Positions 34,201-44,369 of a DNA stretch of 64,000 nucleotides are shown piece after piece. The DNA is taken from positions 101,563 to 165,562 of the forward strand of contig JBBHKE010001093.1 of the NCBI GenBank assembly GCA_037447655.1, read 5' to 3'. The notes under the pieces are model-generated. The model saw nothing but the letters and a program-made list of their open reading frames with translations, was not told the DNA's origin and ran no database searches. Both the position numbers and the translations under genes were made by a program. The stretch comes from Zygnema cylindricum. Taxonomy: Eukaryota; Streptophyta; Zygnematophyceae; Zygnematales; Zygnemataceae. Numbering within the stretch: the first letter of the stretch is position 1; every line of letters starts with the position of its first letter.

Positions 34201-35603
34201 AAAAAACCCTTATCATCTAATACTGATGTAGAGATAAGATTTTTGTTCAGCTCCGGAATAAACAATACATCGGAGAATGTTAATATGGATGTCTTTCCTT
34301 CTACTATCACTTTTAGATCTACCAATCCTACAAGAGTAGTGGTGACTATCCTCCCATCCCCGTACTCTATCTCTACGGTGGGAATCTTTCTTATCTTAGT
34401 GAACAGGTGTCTATCCTTACACATGTGCATGGAGGCACCTGAATCTACAATCCAGCCTGCTTCACCTTTCAATCCACCGTAAGCACATTTCTGCCTTCGT
34501 GGAATTTCGACCTCATTTTTCGCCTCCAACTCCTCATCCAAAAGGAGCTCATCGTCCTCGTCCTCGGATTCAGCCTCAAGTACCTGTGTGACAAGGGCCT
34601 TTTTCTTTCCTCTCGGGGTACCACCGGTCTGCCCCTCCTTTAACCGAAGCTCGGTTAGCTTAGTGCACTCTGCCATATAGTGCCCTGGTTTCTAACAAAA
34701 ATGACATAGTCCTTTGGGAGCCCTTGGTTCGAACTCATCGGCCTGTTTTTTCTGCTCCCTACTCCCATAGTTTCCGACCGGTTTTCGGGAATCCCTGTTC
34801 CTCCAATCAGTCACTGTTGCCAAGGCTTGGCCACTCTTTCCTCCCCTTCGGATCTCAATTGTATTCTCTTGAACGAGAATCATTCCTACCACTGAGTTCC
34901 ATATCCACCTTGAGTCAGGCAAGTCCTGCACACGGTAAACTATGTTCACGAACTCATCAGGTAACTTCATCAGTAAACAGTTAACCTTTTCTTTTTCACT
35001 AAAATCTTTTCCCGCACTGTGTAGCTCCATGAAGAGTGTAGCAAGCTCATTGCAAAAATCCAACATATTTCCCCCTTTGTATACATACTCCTTAACTTTC
35101 TGATCAGCCAACTGTTGTTGCTGAATCGTACCACTTCGGTACATCTCTATAAGAGCCATCCAAAGATCGGATGCCCTTTCTACCTGCAAATGAGGACATG
35201 CAAGTCCTTGAGTGAGATGGCGTAGGATGAAGTGTTTTGCCGCCATATTGTTGAAGTCCCAGGTTTCAGTATCATTCTCGTCGTTCCTCGGAATAGGTGA
35301 CATGAATGCTAAACCAGTTGCTATTGGTGTGGTCGCCTCCTTCTCCTTTCCATTGTCCACCACCTCTCCTTCCTTTGTTTCCTCCGTTGAAGGTGAATCC
35401 TCTTTCCTGGTGAATCTGCTTCCTCCAAACCCTGGAGGAATTCCAAGACTTGATGGACGCCCCAATCGTCCACTCACTATCCCCCAAAACCTTTTTTCGC
35501 ATAGAGCTCCTATCATCATACTTTCCCAGTATATGAAGCCAGTTCCATTAAAGATTGGTACCCTAGAGGGTGGGCCCATAACCTGTAACTCTGAGACCTC
35601 CAT
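31245..35603 (-). pseudogene. A2 gag-pol polyprotein, four nonsense codons
   Basis: One frame of 1,452 residues from ATG 35603 (inside the LTR) to the stop at 31245. Gag starts MEVSELQVMGPPSRVPIFNG. TAG at 34692-34694 falls inside the zinc knuckle (Lys codon in A1) just after CHFC. Protease/integrase ([38 protein letters not shown]) ends at TAG 33630-33632 (GAG in A1). TGA at 33291-33293 replaces a Gly codon. RT keeps YVDD (32229-32240), followed at once by TAG 32226-32228 (Leu codon). RNase H is complete with SDASYGD, MEAEYMA, CDNQAA and KHMDIRLSFVRE, ending CGLKLKID. All breaks are single substitutions at positions different from those in A1. Confidence 0.93.
35571..35583 (-). other. A2 primer binding site
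   Basis: GGTTATGGGCCCA on the minus strand, abutting the 5' LTR and translated within gag. Confidence 0.85.
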
Positions 35604-36633
35604 AAGTCCTCAGAGTGGACAGCTTCCAAGAAGCCTCTAGGATAATCCTGACCCCTTTGTGTTTAAGCAAAAATAACTGCCACCCTTGCAGACAAAAACG
35701 CTGACCAACTTCACCCCTGTGAAGACAAGACTCCCCTGAGTCGATAGCAAAAAGAATCTTTGAATTTGCTCCCCTGAGCAGTAAGTTATGGAGGGTCAAA
35801 GTTGACCTTTTGTACAGAAGCTCTCTGGGAGAGAGGGTCCTATCTTCTAATTTTTTCTAAGTCCTATCTCTCTCACAAACTCTATCTACTGATGTACGGA
35901 ACCAATCAGAATTGAGTTCCGTACGCAAAAGTACAGCTGCCGGTGTACTTTATGTACGGACATTGTACGACATGGCCAAAATGTCGACACATGTCAAATC
36001 CGGATTCGGTGCCATAATCTCCGGAGATTCCACAATCCAACGGAATTTCGCCACGTGTCATCCGATGTGGCGATGGCCACAAACCGCCGAAATCTTCCTC
36101 CGCGATCTCGGCGCTAATCTCGGCCGTCCGATTAAAGTCGACTTTAATCGTAGCCGTAATAAATACATGCGCGGTATTTGTTTCATTTACGAAACAAATG
36201 CGCGGTACTGATTTGTGTCCGTACTGTAAGTCGTACATTTATATTTTACTGGATCTATGCATCCCGTAATTCATTTCAGTTAAATGGTTTATCGCACGCA
36301 TAACCATTTAAATAAATATCAAACACTATAGTACGTAATACTACTGCTAGACTTAACGGCTAAGGCTACCGGCTATTTCCTATCTGCCGGCCGGTAGGTA
36401 CATGGATCAAATCCTGCCGCCGGCACATACTTTTTAATTAAATATATAAACCCTAATATAAAATTCCCGTAAACCTCAGGATAGCCAAGGTAGCCATGGC
36501 TCTAGCTTCCTCTCCAATTTCTCAGTGACTGCGACAAGTTTGAGAGTTGGAGAGAGAAGTTAGAGATAGAATGCCTCGACTTCTATATTTTTTTCAGACC
36601 TAGAAAATACTAATAAAACCATTAGTTTCTACA
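35584..36633 (-). repeat. A2 5' LTR
   Basis: TGTAGAAACT...GAGTTACA on the minus strand. G-box 36052-36057. U3 carries overlapping ~100-codon open frames on both strands (35906-36238), as in all four family A LTRs. Confidence 0.95.
36385..36425 (+). other. Antisense tRNA-like stem in A2 5' LTR
   Basis: TGCCGGC and GCCGGCA form a 7-bp stem around GGATCAAATCC. It corresponds to 13788-13828 in A1 and is antisense to the element. Confidence 0.5.
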
Positions 36634-36825
36634 CGCCACTCACTTCGGCGTGTCAACAACGCTATTTAGAACTTTTCATGTACTTTTTTACAATGTAATT
36701 ATCATACAACGTATAAGTTCACACATTCTGTACAGTACAATATTTAAATATCTTTGTAACTACACTACCCATCGTTATTAGGATTAAATAAATAATATTC
36801 TAATCGTTAATTTAGTGTTGTTAAT

Positions 36826-37983
36826 GTAATTATATGGGCTCCATTGCCACACATAATTCACATGTCTTAAGAAGCTAATCTAGAATGTGCCCACTCCAAG
36901 TATATATAAACCCAAATGACTGACCCCTTGACAATTAGAACCCCATTACATTTTCACCCATGTAAAATAAGACTTTATGTGTGCTCAGTTTCACCACCTA
37001 ATGCAAAGTTGGAACATGAGTTTTGGATAACTTTCCCCACTTTGACTTTCCCATAGAAATGCATCCATCCTGGCTGCAAAATAGAGTGACCGAATACACC
37101 ACTTTGTAGCCCAGACTCCTTTGAGTCCGCAGCAAAAAGAATCACTGAAAATGGTCAACTGAGTTTATAGATATGGCTGGCCAAAGTTAGCCTTTTATGC
37201 AAGAGTGCTCTCTGGGAGAGAGGCGGCTACCTACCAAAATATTATATGTCCCAAAACCCCTCTCTAAGCCCCTAGTATTGAGGTACGAACGAATCACATG
37301 ATTGTACCGCACAAAAGGTAGTACTGCCGATGTACTTTTTGTACGGCTTGTGTACGTCAAGACCATTTAGTGGACGCGTGTCCGCATTTCACTCGTCCTT
37401 ATGTTCCTCGGAATTCTCGTGATCAAATGATATCTCTCCACCTGTCGCCAAGTCACGCTACGTCTGAAAACGTTGAGGCGGCCATTCCGGAATTCCGGCT
37501 CGCACCACAACCGTCGATGAAGACCGACATTTAAAACTGACCGTCGAAATAAAATGTCGTTTCGTTATATTCCGTGCGGTCCGAAATTCGTGCGGTCTAA
37601 TTCATTTCCGTGTATAATCCGTCCTGTAATCTGTTGAATGGAGCATATTGTGTCAACAATGTTTATATAGTTATCGTACAATATATTCTTTAACATTGTT
37701 CCTAGACTATAGAATATAGCTACCTGCTACCGGCTAGTCTAGTGGACGTTAGGTACCAGGATCAATTCCTGGTGCCGGCAACCACTTTTTGATACAGACT
37801 AAATCTAGCCTATTCTCTGTCTCCTTTGGACAGTATAGGCAGCCATGGTTCTAGCTCTCTCTCCTGTCTTTAGTGACTGCAACAAGTATGGGGACTGGAG
37901 AGTGGAGCGAGAAGCAGGCTGCTTTTGTTGACTTTTCCTTTTCTTTTTCCTATTTAGACCTAAAAAATACATGATTTTCGAAA
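36826..37983 (-). repeat. B3 3' LTR
   Basis: Left end TGTAATTATATGGGCTCC. The right end has decayed (TTTTCGAAA instead of TTTCAACA). It contains the cleanest T-arm-like hairpin, CCAGG-ATCAATT-CCTGG at 37756-37772. Confidence 0.85.
37756..37772 (+). other. T-arm-like hairpin in B3 3' LTR
   Basis: Perfect 5-bp stem and 7-nt loop, followed by GTGCCGGCAACCA, which resembles a tRNA acceptor strand with ACCA. Upstream TAGTCTAGTGG resembles a Pol III A-box/D-loop. Antisense to the element. Confidence 0.5.
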
Positions 37984-37996
37984 ATCCCCTTATTTT

Positions 37997-38953
37997 CTAG
38001 TCTACCTTTAAAAAGAACATATTTCTTCTTTTCTTTCTCTTCTTTCTTTTCCCTCCATAAAACGTGAAGTGAATACCTTTGAGTTTAAAGAATTGTATTA
38101 AATGAGCCGAAATAAACATTGTATCTTGTTGGTCACCCATTATATTTCGCATGCCACTTTTCATAAATCCGAGCTCATGGAGCAAGGATTTTACCAACCT
38201 CATCCCTTTTTCATTCGAGCAACATGCACATTCCCTCTTGCAGTTTAAACAGCCAGTCCCATCCCCAATCTGTAACACGGACCCAGATGCTAACCCTTTT
38301 ACAAGCACACCTTTGTTGATGGCATCACTCCCACTAGTGATGTCAAAACCATTATCCCTCAAAATTACCCTTAAATCAGGAGTCCCCACTAAGTTCCTCA
38401 TAAAATCTACATCTTCCAAACTCATAGTTTTATCCATGATAATTACCCTGTTTTCTGATTTTTTCTCACTCTCTCCCATGGAATTCTTTTCGCTATCACT
38501 TTCTATTTTTATTCCCAAAATATATTTCTCCTCCCCTAAACCTTTAATGAAATATTCCTCTTCTCCCCTATCCTTTGAAATCCCCCTTAGATTTACTTCT
38601 CCCCTTTCCTCGGAATCCGTTGAAGTCTCACTTTCCGACCAGTTTTCTTTTTCCAAATTATCTATGAAATTATCCTCATTATTTTTATTTTTTCCCCTTT
38701 CAATTGTGGATCCTAGATCCGACTTTCTCATTTCTAAGTCATACACTCTACACTTCTTGACATCCTCAAGTACCTCCTCTCTCTTTTCTTCCCTTATACC
38801 TCTTAAGGCACATTGTTGCTTTCGTGGAATTTCTGTGTGCTTTTCTCTCTTCTCCATTTTACCGATGTGAAGAAGCTCCAAAATATCTTCACCCTCTTTT
38901 TCCTCTTCCCCTTCTTCCTCATCATTCATATACCAACTTCTAAGTTCCTCCAA
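37997..38953 (-). CDS. 318-codon gag-linker-mini-RNase H open frame (B3)
   Basis: Uninterrupted frame with no intact enzyme domain. Aligned to family A by eye it strings together the end of the zinc-knuckle region (EELRSWYMND..., acidic), IPRKQQCALRGI (pre-protease segment), EDVKKCRVYDLE (integrase C-terminus, GYDEDVKGYKVYDL in A1), an acidic linker SETSTDSEERGEV, EEKYILGIKIESD (RT thumb), then RNase H pieces: DFMRNLVGTPDLR, DITSGSDA, GLASGSVLQIGDGTGCLNCKRE, MRLVKSLLHELGFMKSGMRNIMGDQQ. Protease, integrase core, RT palm and part of RNase H are deleted in several separate steps, yet the frame stays open. It ends in a Lys/Arg-rich tail. It is probably a passenger of a non-autonomous element. A translated product is unproven. 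Confidence 0.5.
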   Translation of the reverse strand: MEELRSWYMNDEEEGEEEKEGEDILELLHIGKMEKREKHTEIPRKQQCALRGIREEKREEVLEDVKKCRVYDLEMRKSDLGSTIERGKNKNNEDNFIDNLEKENWSESETSTDSEERGEVNLRGISKDRGEEEYFIKGLGEEKYILGIKIESDSEKNSMGESEKKSENRVIIMDKTMSLEDVDFMRNLVGTPDLRVILRDNGFDITSGSDAINKGVLVKGLASGSVLQIGDGTGCLNCKRECACCSNEKGMRLVKSLLHELGFMKSGMRNIMGDQQDTMFISAHLIQFFKLKGIHFTFYGGKRKKRKKRRNMFFLKVD

Positions 38954-38988
38954 GCAATGGTATTCTTGGATATAATGACCCGGTTCCC

Positions 38989-39859
38989 TGTTGTAATTTA
39001 TAAATCTTTATTTCAGTAAATAGGGGTAAAAATAACTTAGGATATTTTCCTAGTAGTCTACTGTAATACTTACATAAACTAGTATAACAGTAGCAAAAAG
39101 TATAGTAGAGTGTATTGTACTTTTGCACGGACACATGTCAGCAAAAAAACGTACGCAGATTTTTCGGAGTGCCGCCGACAGTTTGCCATATGTGTCAAAC
39201 AGTTGACAATTTGATTCACATGATCGGACGAACAAGATCTGATCGTACTACACGACCACATTCGGCTGAACTTTAGCGATTACCGCTGACTAACCATTTG
39301 GAACATTTTCTATACGGTTGGAACGTTTTGTGTACGGTTCAATATCTATAAATATCTGAATAACATTGTTTTGTAGTTTAGTGTAATAAAAAAATAGTGT
39401 TCCTTTAATCAGGTTTTTAGAAAATAATAATTAGGGTTTTACGGTACAGTGGCGTACACGTAAGATGCTTTGTCATTAGTCAGGATAATAACCGTAGTAA
39501 CGGTTACCCAATTTAGTGTAATCATTGGATACACACTGTGAGTATATAACTTAGGACTTAGCTTATTTTGTAGCATCCAATTTTGGGAATATGATTTTAT
39601 GAGGGCAATTTTTGGGAAACCTCCAAACATCATATCTTCTGGTTTACTTGGTTATTTCAGCTGAAATTTAGGTAATTGTCAGTTTACTGTATTGTGTATC
39701 ACTGTGGCAAATTTGAGGCTAATTGGCTTCCTGAGTCATATTTTGTATCAGTTCAAAGTTGGCTATTGAGTAGGTACTTTGATAGTTTCTGTTGGTGTTC
39801 ATGTCTACTTCCACTACTACTGCTGGTTCTCCTCCTGCAACGGTGGTTGTAGAACAACA
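38989..39859 (+). mobile_element. Solo LTR of a C-like family (D) inside B3
   Basis: TGTTGTAATT...GAACAACA, 871 bp, flanked by the perfect duplication TTCCC (38984-38988, 39860-39864). Its last ~60 bp encode MSTSTTTAGSPPATVVVEQ, nearly the gag start of element C, so it also carries the gag start in the LTR. It interrupts the B3 zinc knuckle. It lies in plus orientation, opposite to its host. Confidence 0.85.
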
Positions 39860-39864
39860 TTCCC

Positions 39865-40881
39865 TACAACAGAAGCAAACCCCTTTTTTCAAAGCCCCCC
39901 TTTCTTTTCCTCTCCCTCTGTTTCCACCGAAGTTTCGATAAGGTTTACCTTTGTCTTTCTTCCTCCCATCACGCTTCCGCTCGTCACCGTCATTCATCTT
40001 ATCACGCTTCTGCTCATCACCATCGTTCCTCTCATCACGCTTTCGCCAGTCACCACTAGCTGTTAGTGCATTTACCCTATCATTTCCCCTACAAAGCTCC
40101 AAAGTGCTTTCCCTCACAAGAATCATCCCCATGGTAATGCTCGAAGTTCATGAGGAGCAATCCATTGCCTGCATATGGTAAATTATGTCTTCGTACTCAT
40201 CTGGATGTTTTATGATAAGTGTGTTAATATTTCTCACCTCAGATTCTGCATAACTTGCACTAGCAAGCTCAACATATAATGCAGCAATATCATTGCAAAA
40301 CTCTATCATGCTACCGCATTTATAAACATAGGCCTCTATATCCTGTTTTACTAATTGCTGCCTCTGTATATTTTCACTCTTATAAATCTGTCTTAGTGTT
40401 TCCCAGATTTCCGAAGACTTGGTTAGATTTAGACGAGTGAAAGCTATGGATTTAGATACATATCTAAGTATGAGATGATATGCTATAGTGTTTCTATATT
40501 CCTAAATTTTTCTGTCATTTTTTCAGTTTTTGGTTCAGTTATAACCCCCACAAGTGGAACCGTAGTCGAGAGCCTAGCTCCCCTCACCATCGGTGTCCCT
40601 TTATCCTTCTCCCCTTTTTCCCCTTCCATGGTAATGATTTTCCCTTCACCTTCAGTTGCATCCTTACTCTGGTTGGTTTTCTGGAAAGCCCCAGATGATT
40701 CTCCATAGTGAGTTCCTCTAAAGCTTGATGGCTGACATCTCACTTGTCCTGAAACAATTCCCTATAAGTGATTTTCGAAAAGGAATCCCTCCATCGTAAA
40801 CTCCCAATAAGTGAATTCTATTCCGTTAAACATAGTCACCCTAGATGGTGGGCCCATAAACAGTAATTCTATGAGCTCCAT
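39865..40881 (-). pseudogene. B3 gag, 5' part
   Basis: ATG at 40879-40881 in the LTR (MELIELLFMGPPSRVTMFNG). TAG replaces Trp in FENHL-GIVSG (~40771). A 1-bp loss near 40530 shifts frame. The TAG at 40502-40504 matches B1's TAG at 6175-6177. The later frame (40132-39719) has the basic DWRKRDERNDGDEQKRD region and the first half of the zinc knuckle (CFCC), which resumes after the solo LTR as RE-PGHYIQEY at 38941-38983. Confidence 0.75.
40849..40861 (-). other. B3 primer binding site
   Basis: GTTTATGGGCCCA on the minus strand. One mismatch to the family consensus, next to a decayed LTR end (ATTACT instead of ATTACA). Confidence 0.75.
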
Positions 40882-42020
40882 TGCCACACAGAATTCGCAG
40901 GTCCAAAGAAGCTTTTCTAGATAGTGCCGACTCCAAGTATATATAAACCCAAATGACTAACCCTTTGACAACCAAAACCGCATTACAGCTTCACCTTTGT
41001 GAATTAAGACTTTCTGTGTGCTTAGTTTCACCACAGAATGGAAAGTTGGAATATGAGTTTTAAATAACTTTCCCCACTTTGAATTTCCCTCAGAAATGCT
41101 GCCATCGTGAGTAGAAAGCAGAGTGACCGACTACACCACTTTGTAGCCTAGACTCCCCTGAGTCCGCAGCAAAAATAATTAATGAAAATGGCCAACTGAG
41201 TTGATAGATATGGCTGGCCTAGTTAGCATTTTATACAAGAGTGCTCTCTGGGAGAGAGGCGGCTAGCTACTGAAATATTCAAAGTCCTAAAACCCCTCTC
41301 TAAGCCCCCGAGTATTAATGTACAAACCAATCACATGACTGTACTGTACAAAAGGTACTACGGCCGATATACTTTTTGTACGGCTTGTGTACGTTAATGC
41401 CATTGAGTGGACGCGTGTCCGCATTTCACTCGTCCTTATGTTCCTCAGAATTCTCGTGATCAAATACTATCTCTCCACATATCGCCAAGTCACGCTACAT
41501 CTAAAAACCCCAAGGCGGCCATTCTGGAAATCCGGCTCGCACCACGACCTTCGATGAAGACCGACATTTAAAACTGACCGTCGAAATAAAATGTCCTTTC
41601 GTTAAATTCTGAGCGGCCTGGAATTTGTGTGGTCTCATTCATTTCTGTGTACAGCCCGTTGTTTTATCTGTTGAATGGAGCATATTGCGTCGACAATGTT
41701 TATATAGTTATCATACAATATATACTTTAGCACTAGTCCTAGACTATAGGATAAAGCTACAAGCTCCCGGCTAGTTTGGCGTACGTTAGGTACCAGGATT
41801 ATTTCCTGGTGGTGGCAGCCACTTTTTGATACAGACTAAATCTAGCCTATTCTTTGTCTATTTTGGACAGCATAAGCAGCCATGCTTCTAGCTCTCTCTC
41901 CTATCTTTAGTGACTGCAACAAGTATGGGGATTGGAGAGTGGAGCGAGAAGCAGGTTGCCTTTGCTGACTTTTCCTTTACTTTGTCCTATTCAGACCTAG
42001 AAAATTTATGATTTTCAACA
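40862..42020 (-). repeat. B3 5' LTR
   Basis: On the minus strand TGTTGAAAAT...GAATTACT, 1159 bp. T-arm-like block at 41793-41809 (CCAGG-ATTATTT-CCTGG). Confidence 0.88.
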
Positions 42021-42025
42021 GTTAA

Positions 42026-42465
42026 CACTATTTTTTGTAAAAGCATTGAAATAAACGTAACAGCTAACATCAATTTTTACACTTAATGTCATATTGCGTG
42101 TCTACTTTGTACTTTGTACGTTGGGTTGGCATGTACTTTATTGCAAGTTTGTAAGTATTACCTTGAAAACATACGCACGGTTTGGAATGACACGAAAAAT
42201 AAAAACTGGGGTAAAATCTAACAATTTTTACGTTACGTAAGCTATTATATGGTTTATATTCAATATTGTTCGCACTATTTTTGGCGGTTAATGACTATTT
42301 AAAGTTAACATGCAATTTTAATTAACATTGAAATAAGATGTCACCTAGGCGTTCAATGCGAAAACATACTTTCTCACAAAATGCAAAAATTTACAAAAAT
42401 AATATGAAGTTGCTATCACTAAACCAAAACTTTCCTTATTAACATTAATTTTGTGATAATGTAAC
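42026..42465. other. Unrecognised AT-rich sequence
   Basis: No gene or element boundary seen. Confidence 0.5.
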
Positions 42466-42660
42466 TAGGTAATGTAACGTTGATAATATTGGGCGGTGTA
42501 TTGGATAGTGTTATTGACATTAATTAAACCGTACTTATAATAGCGTAAAAAGAGAATAAGGATTATTATTTCTATTTAAGTTTAGCTGTCGTAATTTTAG
42601 GGGCGTCTATGCAATGTTATTTATAATAATATCATTCACGGTGTGCTGTACCACAGTTTT
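42466..42660. mobile_element. Decayed MITE of the CACCG/CTATTAG family
   Basis: The right end reads ATCATTCACGGTGTGCTGTACC. The interior (TCGTAATTTTAGGGGCGTCTATGCAATGTT) matches 61420-61480. The left boundary is uncertain. Confidence 0.45.
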
Positions 42661-42902
42661 TTGCTAATGGAAGTTTACCCTAAATCCAAAAAAATAATGT
42701 GAGTAACTGCTTACGCCGACACCAACGATTTACAACCATTTCAAAAGATGTAAGCAGTAACTATCGGAAAGAAATAACTTGCCCGAAGCAACAAGTCAAC
42801 TTTAAACTCGGAAGAGCGCAAAATTCTACGGTTCCTTTCGCCAATCTAAAATTTGTTAGGGCCCTCTAAACATACTTCCTTAAGGCGGTCAGTTTTTTGA
42901 GC

Positions 42903-43838
42903 AAAATATTTTTTGAGGAATTGATAATGGCAATGACCATTTTGGTTGCCCACAGTCACTAACGTCACCTTGTCAAATATTGTACGATTTAAGTACACAT
43001 TGGTACAATTAAAGTACCGTTGAGTTTAAATTTGACAGTCAATTAGTTCAACAACTTCGACTTTCAAAAAATTGTTACAACTAGTTAAATTTTTGCCGCG
43101 CTTGCGAACGTCGACCGTCATAATAAAACCAACAATTCACTCGACCATCCAAAGTTTACGGTAACAAAAATGCGACAACCACATGTAAATAAAAGTGATG
43201 CGCTCAGTCATTTTCTCACTTACGTCAGCTCCACTATGAGAGCACATTTTGGCTTTTAACTTAACCGCAAAGTAATCGGGAATCATAAATAGTGTGGCAT
43301 GATTTGATCGCGCGTGACGACGAGCATTTTTTTCATTTAGTTTCATTGAGATTTTTACGCCGGTCCGTTTTATTATGGTTTAGAAAGTATATTTCATTTC
43401 GTGCGATTATATTTATCCGTACAAGACTTCTAATAATTTTCTTTTGAGAGGTTTCATTTCGCGTCGTTCTTCAATTTACTTCCAAAGTTCAATGTAACGC
43501 TTCCTGAACATGTGCGCTCGAAGTGGAGCTCATAAAGTGAGAATGTGACTGTGCGCAACACTTTTATTTACATGTGGTTGCCACAGTTTTCTTACCGAAA
43601 ACCTTGGTCGGCCGTGTAAATTGTTGATTTTGTTATGACCGACGTTCATAAGCGACAAAATTTTAACCGGTTGTAATAATTTTGAAAAAGTCAAAGTTGT
43701 CCACTAATTGACCATCAAATTTAAACTCTACGGTACTTTACTTGTACCCTAAAACGATACAATTTTGACAAAGGTGAGGTAAGTGACTATGTGCAACAAA
43801 ATATGTCACTGCCATGATCGATTCCAAAAATATAAATT
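42903..43838. mobile_element. Long inverted-repeat (fold-back) element
   Basis: Left arm 42903-43251 and right arm 43508-43838 are complementary over about 330-350 bp with substitutions and small indels. Example: ACAACCACATGTAAATAAAAGTG on the left has its complement CACTTTTATTTACATGTGGTTG on the right in the same relative place. Outer anchors are TGATAATGGCAATGAC and its complement near 43806. The spacer is ~256 bp. No coding domain and no clear target duplication. Its transcript would form a long hairpin. Confidence 0.75.
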
Positions 43839-44369
43839 GTAATTTATTAAACTGTGTTTTTTTCAGTTTGAACCGTAGCATATTGTGATTCATAATGGTT
43901 TTCACGATGACGTTTCTAGTTGACAAACTGTTTTCCTCCACTTTCTACACGAAGGATTTTGATTGGATTCATTCATGTTTAGGTGAATCCGTACGGGATG
44001 ATATTAAATTATTAATGTTGACCAAAAAATGACCAACACCTGCGACTGCAATTTCATGCCACCTGTCGTCTGTGACGCTGGTTTGGTGCTCGAAACACAG
44101 CAACTGCTATTTTCACATATCAAAACCATTCCGTGGCACCAATCAAAAGTCGGTTAGTTTCTCCCAAGGACGTCCCTTTCGCACGAAACGCCCGCATGAA
44201 ACGTCGAAAAATAATGAATATGCGAAGAGAAAAAAATCAAAAATGCCATGTTTATAAAATGCATTGATTGACTTTGACTTTATATAAATAAAAACTGAAA
44301 AACAATTAACCGTCCTAAACCCGTGCACATTTCACGCTCAAAATTGACGCAAACAGAAGACTTCATGCC
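43839..44369. other. Unrecognised sequence with hAT-end-like block
   Basis: 44190-44300 (CGCATGAAACG, GATTGACTTTGACTTTATATAAA) resembles the left subterminal region of the hAT element at 58310-58400. No open frame of note. Confidence 0.45.

Larger units (their letters stand above)
30182..36633 (-). mobile_element. Full-length Ty1/copia retrotransposon A2
   Basis: LTRs 35584-36633 (5') and 30182-31231 (3'), both 1050 bp, with perfect target duplication CGCCA (30177-30181, 36634-36638). By eye about nine differences separate the LTRs (~99% identity): the youngest insertion in the window. Internal structure as in A1. Four in-frame nonsense codons, no frameshift seen. Confidence 0.96.
36826..42020 (-). 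mobile_element. Non-autonomous copia derivative B3
   Basis: LTRs 40862-42020 (5') and 36826-37983 (3'), with perfect target duplication GTTAA (36821-36825, 42021-42025). The internal region of 2,878 bp includes an 871-bp foreign solo LTR. Without it, about 2.0 kb remains, like B1 and B2. The LTRs are well diverged, so the insertion is old. Confidence 0.9.

Noticed and set aside
31245-35603. Codon reassignment explaining in-frame stops
   Set aside because: TAG replaces Lys, Glu and Leu codons, TGA replaces Gly, Arg and Trp, and positions differ between copies. No single reassignment fits, so mutation is simpler.
36634-36825. A2 and B3 as one compound element
   Set aside because: Each has its own perfect target duplication (CGCCA and GTTAA) and a separate LTR pair, so they are independent insertions.
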